Positions 61,854 to 64,000 of a DNA stretch of 64,000 nucleotides are shown piece after piece (the first letter of the stretch is position 1; every line of letters begins with the position of its first letter). Location: positions 62,001-126,000 of the forward strand of contig JAFATB010000002.1 in the NCBI GenBank assembly GCA_019244185.1, read 5' to 3'. The DNA is from Acidobacteriota bacterium. GTDB taxonomy: Bacteria > Acidobacteriota > Thermoanaerobaculia > Gp7-AA8. The notes below the pieces were generated by a model. It made no database searches. It was given only the letters and a program-made list of their open reading frames with translations, and was not told the origin of the DNA. A program made the translations under genes and the position numbers.

Positions 61854-63148
61854 CGAACGGCCTCCCCGCGCAGCGTGTGGTGTTGTGCCGCATCGATACG
61901 CACGCCAAGGATACTCCCCAGCGGCGTGGCGGGGTCGCCGTGGAAATTCACGACCCAGAAGTCGTCCGTGCGTCCCGACAGCATCGACGCGTCGTTGCGG
62001 CTCGGACCTTCGACGAGCACCGGCACGACGCGGCCGCGATACGACGCGAGCCGCTCCCGCTTGTGCTCCTCGTGCAGGTCGAATAACCGCTGCAGGCGTT
62101 CCGATGCGATCGCATCGTCGAGCGGCGGACCGATGCGCACCGACGGCGTGCCGGGGCGCGGCGAATACTTGAACGCGAAGAGCGAGCCGTAACGCACCTC
62201 TTCGATGAGCGAGAGCGTCTCCTGAAAGTCCTCCTCGGTCTCGCCCGGGAAGCCGACGATGATGTCGGTCGAGAAGTGGATCTCCGGAATCGCGGCGCGG
62301 ATGCGGGCGATGGTCTCGAGATACTTCTCGCGCGTGTACAGCCGTTTCATGCGGCGCAGCACGCGTGACGAGCCCGATTGCACCGGCAGATGCAGGTAGC
62401 GCGAGATGTTCGCGTGGTCGCGCATCGCCGCGATCATCGAGTCGTTCACCTCGGCGGGATGCGAGGTCGTGAAGCGCAGCCGTGCGACTCCTTCGAGTTC
62501 CGCGGCCGCCGCGAGCAGCGCGCCGAAGTCGTTGCCGGTGATCGGGCAACGGTAGGCGTTGACGGTCTGGCCGAGGAGCTCGATCTCGACGCGACCGCTG
62601 TCGACGGCGGTGCGCACCTCGCGCAGCACGTCGTCAAACGGACGCGAGACCTCGCGGCCGCGCGTGGTCGGCACGATGCAGAACGTGCAGTTCTTGTTGC
62701 AGCCTTCGATGATCGTGACCCACGCCTTCGTCGGCGACGTGCGATCGATCGCGAACGCGTCGTATTTGCGATCTTCGGGAAACTCGACGGCGAGCCGCGT
62801 CCCGTGCTCGAGCACCTCGTCGAGATGGCCGACGTTGCCCGGTCCCATCACGAAGTCGACCCACGGCGCGCGTTCGAGGATGCGCTCCCCTTCCTGTTGC
62901 GCGACGCAGCCGCAGACGCCGATCTTCGCGCCGGTCTCGCGTTTCAGCTCACGCAGGCGGCCGAGGCGCGAGAAGACTTTCTGCTCCGCCTTGTCGCGCA
63001 CCGAGCACGTGTTGAGCAGGATGAGATTCGCCTGCGTTTCGTCGTCGACGCGCCGGTAGCCGCGCAGCTTGAGGTTGCCCGACAGCCGTTCGCTGTCGAG
63101 CTCGTTCATCTGACAGCCCCAGGTCTCGATGTAGTAGGTCTGGCTCAT
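61850..63148 (-). CDS. miaB: tRNA-2-methylthio-N6-dimethylallyladenosine synthase
   Basis: Radical-SAM methylthiotransferase that modifies A37 of tRNAs. 432 residues: N-terminal cluster cysteines in ETWGCQMNELD, LLNTCSVRDKA and VCGCVAQQEG; radical-SAM CX3CX2C in EGCNKNCTFCIVP; STDIIVGFPGETEEDF; and a C-terminal TRAM domain (VVPVLVEGPSRNDASMLSGR). Coupled on both sides by ATGA overlaps. Confidence 0.96.
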   Translation of the reverse strand: MSQTYYIETWGCQMNELDSERLSGNLKLRGYRRVDDETQANLILLNTCSVRDKAEQKVFSRLGRLRELKRETGAKIGVCGCVAQQEGERILERAPWVDFVMGPGNVGHLDEVLEHGTRLAVEFPEDRKYDAFAIDRTSPTKAWVTIIEGCNKNCTFCIVPTTRGREVSRPFDDVLREVRTAVDSGRVEIELLGQTVNAYRCPITGNDFGALLAAAAELEGVARLRFTTSHPAEVNDSMIAAMRDHANISRYLHLPVQSGSSRVLRRMKRLYTREKYLETIARIRAAIPEIHFSTDIIVGFPGETEEDFQETLSLIEEVRYGSLFAFKYSPRPGTPSVRIGPPLDDAIASERLQRLFDLHEEHKRERLASYRGRVVPVLVEGPSRNDASMLSGRTDDFWVVNFHGDPATPLGSILGVRIDAAQHHTLRGEAVR

Positions 63149-63600
63149 TCGGGTTTCGCGGCGGCGAGCTCCGCGCGCGTGGCGTCGAGCTGCTTCTTCG
63201 TTTCCTCGAAGCGCCGCACGATCTCGGTGTCGCGCCGCTGCAGGTCGTTCTCGTCGTAGTAACTCTGTTCGATTTGCGAGAGCTGGATTTCGAGCTCCGT
63301 CACGCGCTTCTGGATCGCCTCGGCACGCGCGTCACCGGCAGCGCGCGCGCGGCGCGACGCTTCGAATTCTTCGGCCGACATTTGCGGCGGCAGCGGCTGG
63401 ACCGGCGGCAGCGATCCCGCGGGCCGCTCGATGAGCTTGCCCTTCGACTTCTTCACGTCGGCGTTCGTGATGACCTTCGTGCTGCTCTTCTTCCGCTGCT
63501 TGGCCTGCTTCGACGCCTCGACGAGTTTCGTCGTGTCGCTCGTCTGCGCAATGACAAGCGCGGCGTTCGACAGCAGCAGAAGGAGCGCGAGAGCTTTCAT
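63145..63600 (-). CDS. Secreted coiled-coil protein of unknown function
   Basis: 151 residues: signal peptide MKALALLLLLSNAALVIAQ, a Lys-rich stretch (KQAKQRKKSSTKVI), a Pro-rich patch (PAGSLPPVQPLPPQ), then a long coiled coil with heptads (IQKRVTELEIQLSQIEQSYY, VRRFEETKKQLDATRAELAA). No family recognised. Overlaps both miaB and the cupin gene by 4 nt. Confidence 0.68.
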   Translation of the reverse strand: MKALALLLLLSNAALVIAQTSDTTKLVEASKQAKQRKKSSTKVITNADVKKSKGKLIERPAGSLPPVQPLPPQMSAEEFEASRRARAAGDARAEAIQKRVTELEIQLSQIEQSYYDENDLQRRDTEIVRRFEETKKQLDATRAELAAAKPE

Positions 63601-63974
63601 ACGCGGCCGTAGCGGTCTTCGAGGCGCACGACGTCATCGAGCTCCGGCGTCGACACCTCGGCCACATCGGTATCGGCGAGCGCTTCCATCCGGTGGATGA
63701 GGCGCGGCGGAATGTGGAACGACTCCCCCTTCCGCAGCATCAACTCGCGCCGGTCGCCGTCGTGCTCGATGGTCAGCCGCAGCTCGCCGTCGACAACGTA
63801 CAGCGTCTCTTCTTTCATTTCGTGGTACTGGAGGCTCAGCGATTCGCCGCGGTTGATGTGGAGGATCTTGCCGACGTACTTGTCCGTCTTCGCGAAGATC
63901 AGCTCGTAGCCCCACGGCTTCGCGACGTGCGTGATGTGATGGATCTCGAAGAGCTGTTCGTACTCGGGCGTCAT
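63597..63974 (-). CDS. Cupin-domain protein, mannose-6-phosphate isomerase type II-like
   Basis: 125 residues, a single cupin barrel: HVAKPWGYELIFAKTDKYVGK, the metal-site motif LQYHEMKEETLYVVDGELRL and FHIPPRLIHRMEALADTDV. These match the C-terminal isomerase domain of ManC-type proteins, here standing alone. Probably interconverts sugar phosphates; substrate not certain. It appears to be an internal gene of a minus-strand operon continuing beyond the window end. Confidence 0.82.
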   Translation of the reverse strand: MTPEYEQLFEIHHITHVAKPWGYELIFAKTDKYVGKILHINRGESLSLQYHEMKEETLYVVDGELRLTIEHDGDRRELMLRKGESFHIPPRLIHRMEALADTDVAEVSTPELDDVVRLEDRYGRV

Positions 63975-64000
63975 AGGGATTTGCTCGCCAGTCCTTCCGG

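Overview
The window is a GC-rich, densely packed chromosomal segment of a Gram-negative bacterium. It makes lipid A and exports LPS (lpxB, msbA, a fused lptF-lptG, a KdsD-type isomerase) and has a LolA-like carrier. Gene content and several protein architectures (DUF4388 protein, cAMP-domain/FHA fusion, SpoIVB-S55 protein in a Gram-negative, fused LptFG) fit Acidobacteriota best. That placement is inference, not a marker-gene result. No rRNA, tRNA, CRISPR array, prophage or insertion sequence was seen. The only structural RNA is RNase P RNA (rnpB).

Layout. 1-2.1 kb (minus): glycosyltransferase, HAD hydrolase, aminotransferase (cut by the window edge). 2.1-11.5 kb (plus): esterase, uvrC, DUF4388 protein, YacP-like NYN protein, rnpB, LD-carboxypeptidase, cNMP/FHA protein, recG. 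11.5-14 kb (minus): an orphan hybrid histidine kinase. 14-32.6 kb (plus): a long housekeeping run of trpS, scpA, scpB, rluB, cmk, rpsA, sppA, an HU-like gene, HIT, two small membrane proteins, lpxB, msbA, a DUF374 acyltransferase, yicC, gmk, rpoZ, coaBC, type-4 UDG and priA. 32.6-35 kb: rhodanese-like, unknown secreted and Spy-like proteins. 35.7-45.7 kb: accA, MacB-type permease, S55 protein, beta-propeller protein, and a peptide-importer set without ATPases. 45.7-52.1 kb (mostly minus): coaD, a TPR protein (plus), then polyprenyl synthase, YajQ, LolA, a small protein, KdsD, PanE and DinB. 52.2 kb: pckA. 53.9-54.4 kb: a ParE-type toxin-antitoxin pair. 54.4-64 kb (minus): lptFG, hom, a trans-sulfuration enzyme, parB, parA, a BFN-domain protein, miaB, a secreted coiled-coil protein and a cupin.

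Most genes are joined by 1-4 nt ATGA/TGATG overlaps, so operons are long and translationally coupled. Promoters recognisable as sigma-70 type (TTGACN, 17-18 nt, TANNNT) precede rpsA, the TPR gene, trpS, and the methionine operon. Several genes (ldcA, accA, the peptide-binding lipoprotein) have the -10 box exactly 7 nt before a GTG start, which implies leaderless mRNAs.

Most notable observations: (1) a previously unlisted 24-codon upstream reading frame with three consecutive Met codons and a Cys codon, followed by a terminator-like hairpin, in front of the trans-sulfuration/homoserine-dehydrogenase operon, which looks like a methionine attenuator; (2) a family of three intergenic hairpins whose arms are tandem heptamers of the GAACGAT/GAACGCA type; (3) an A10 tract that splits the lipid-A-locus acyltransferase into two frames in the geometry of a -1 slippery site; (4) repeated leaderless promoter architecture.
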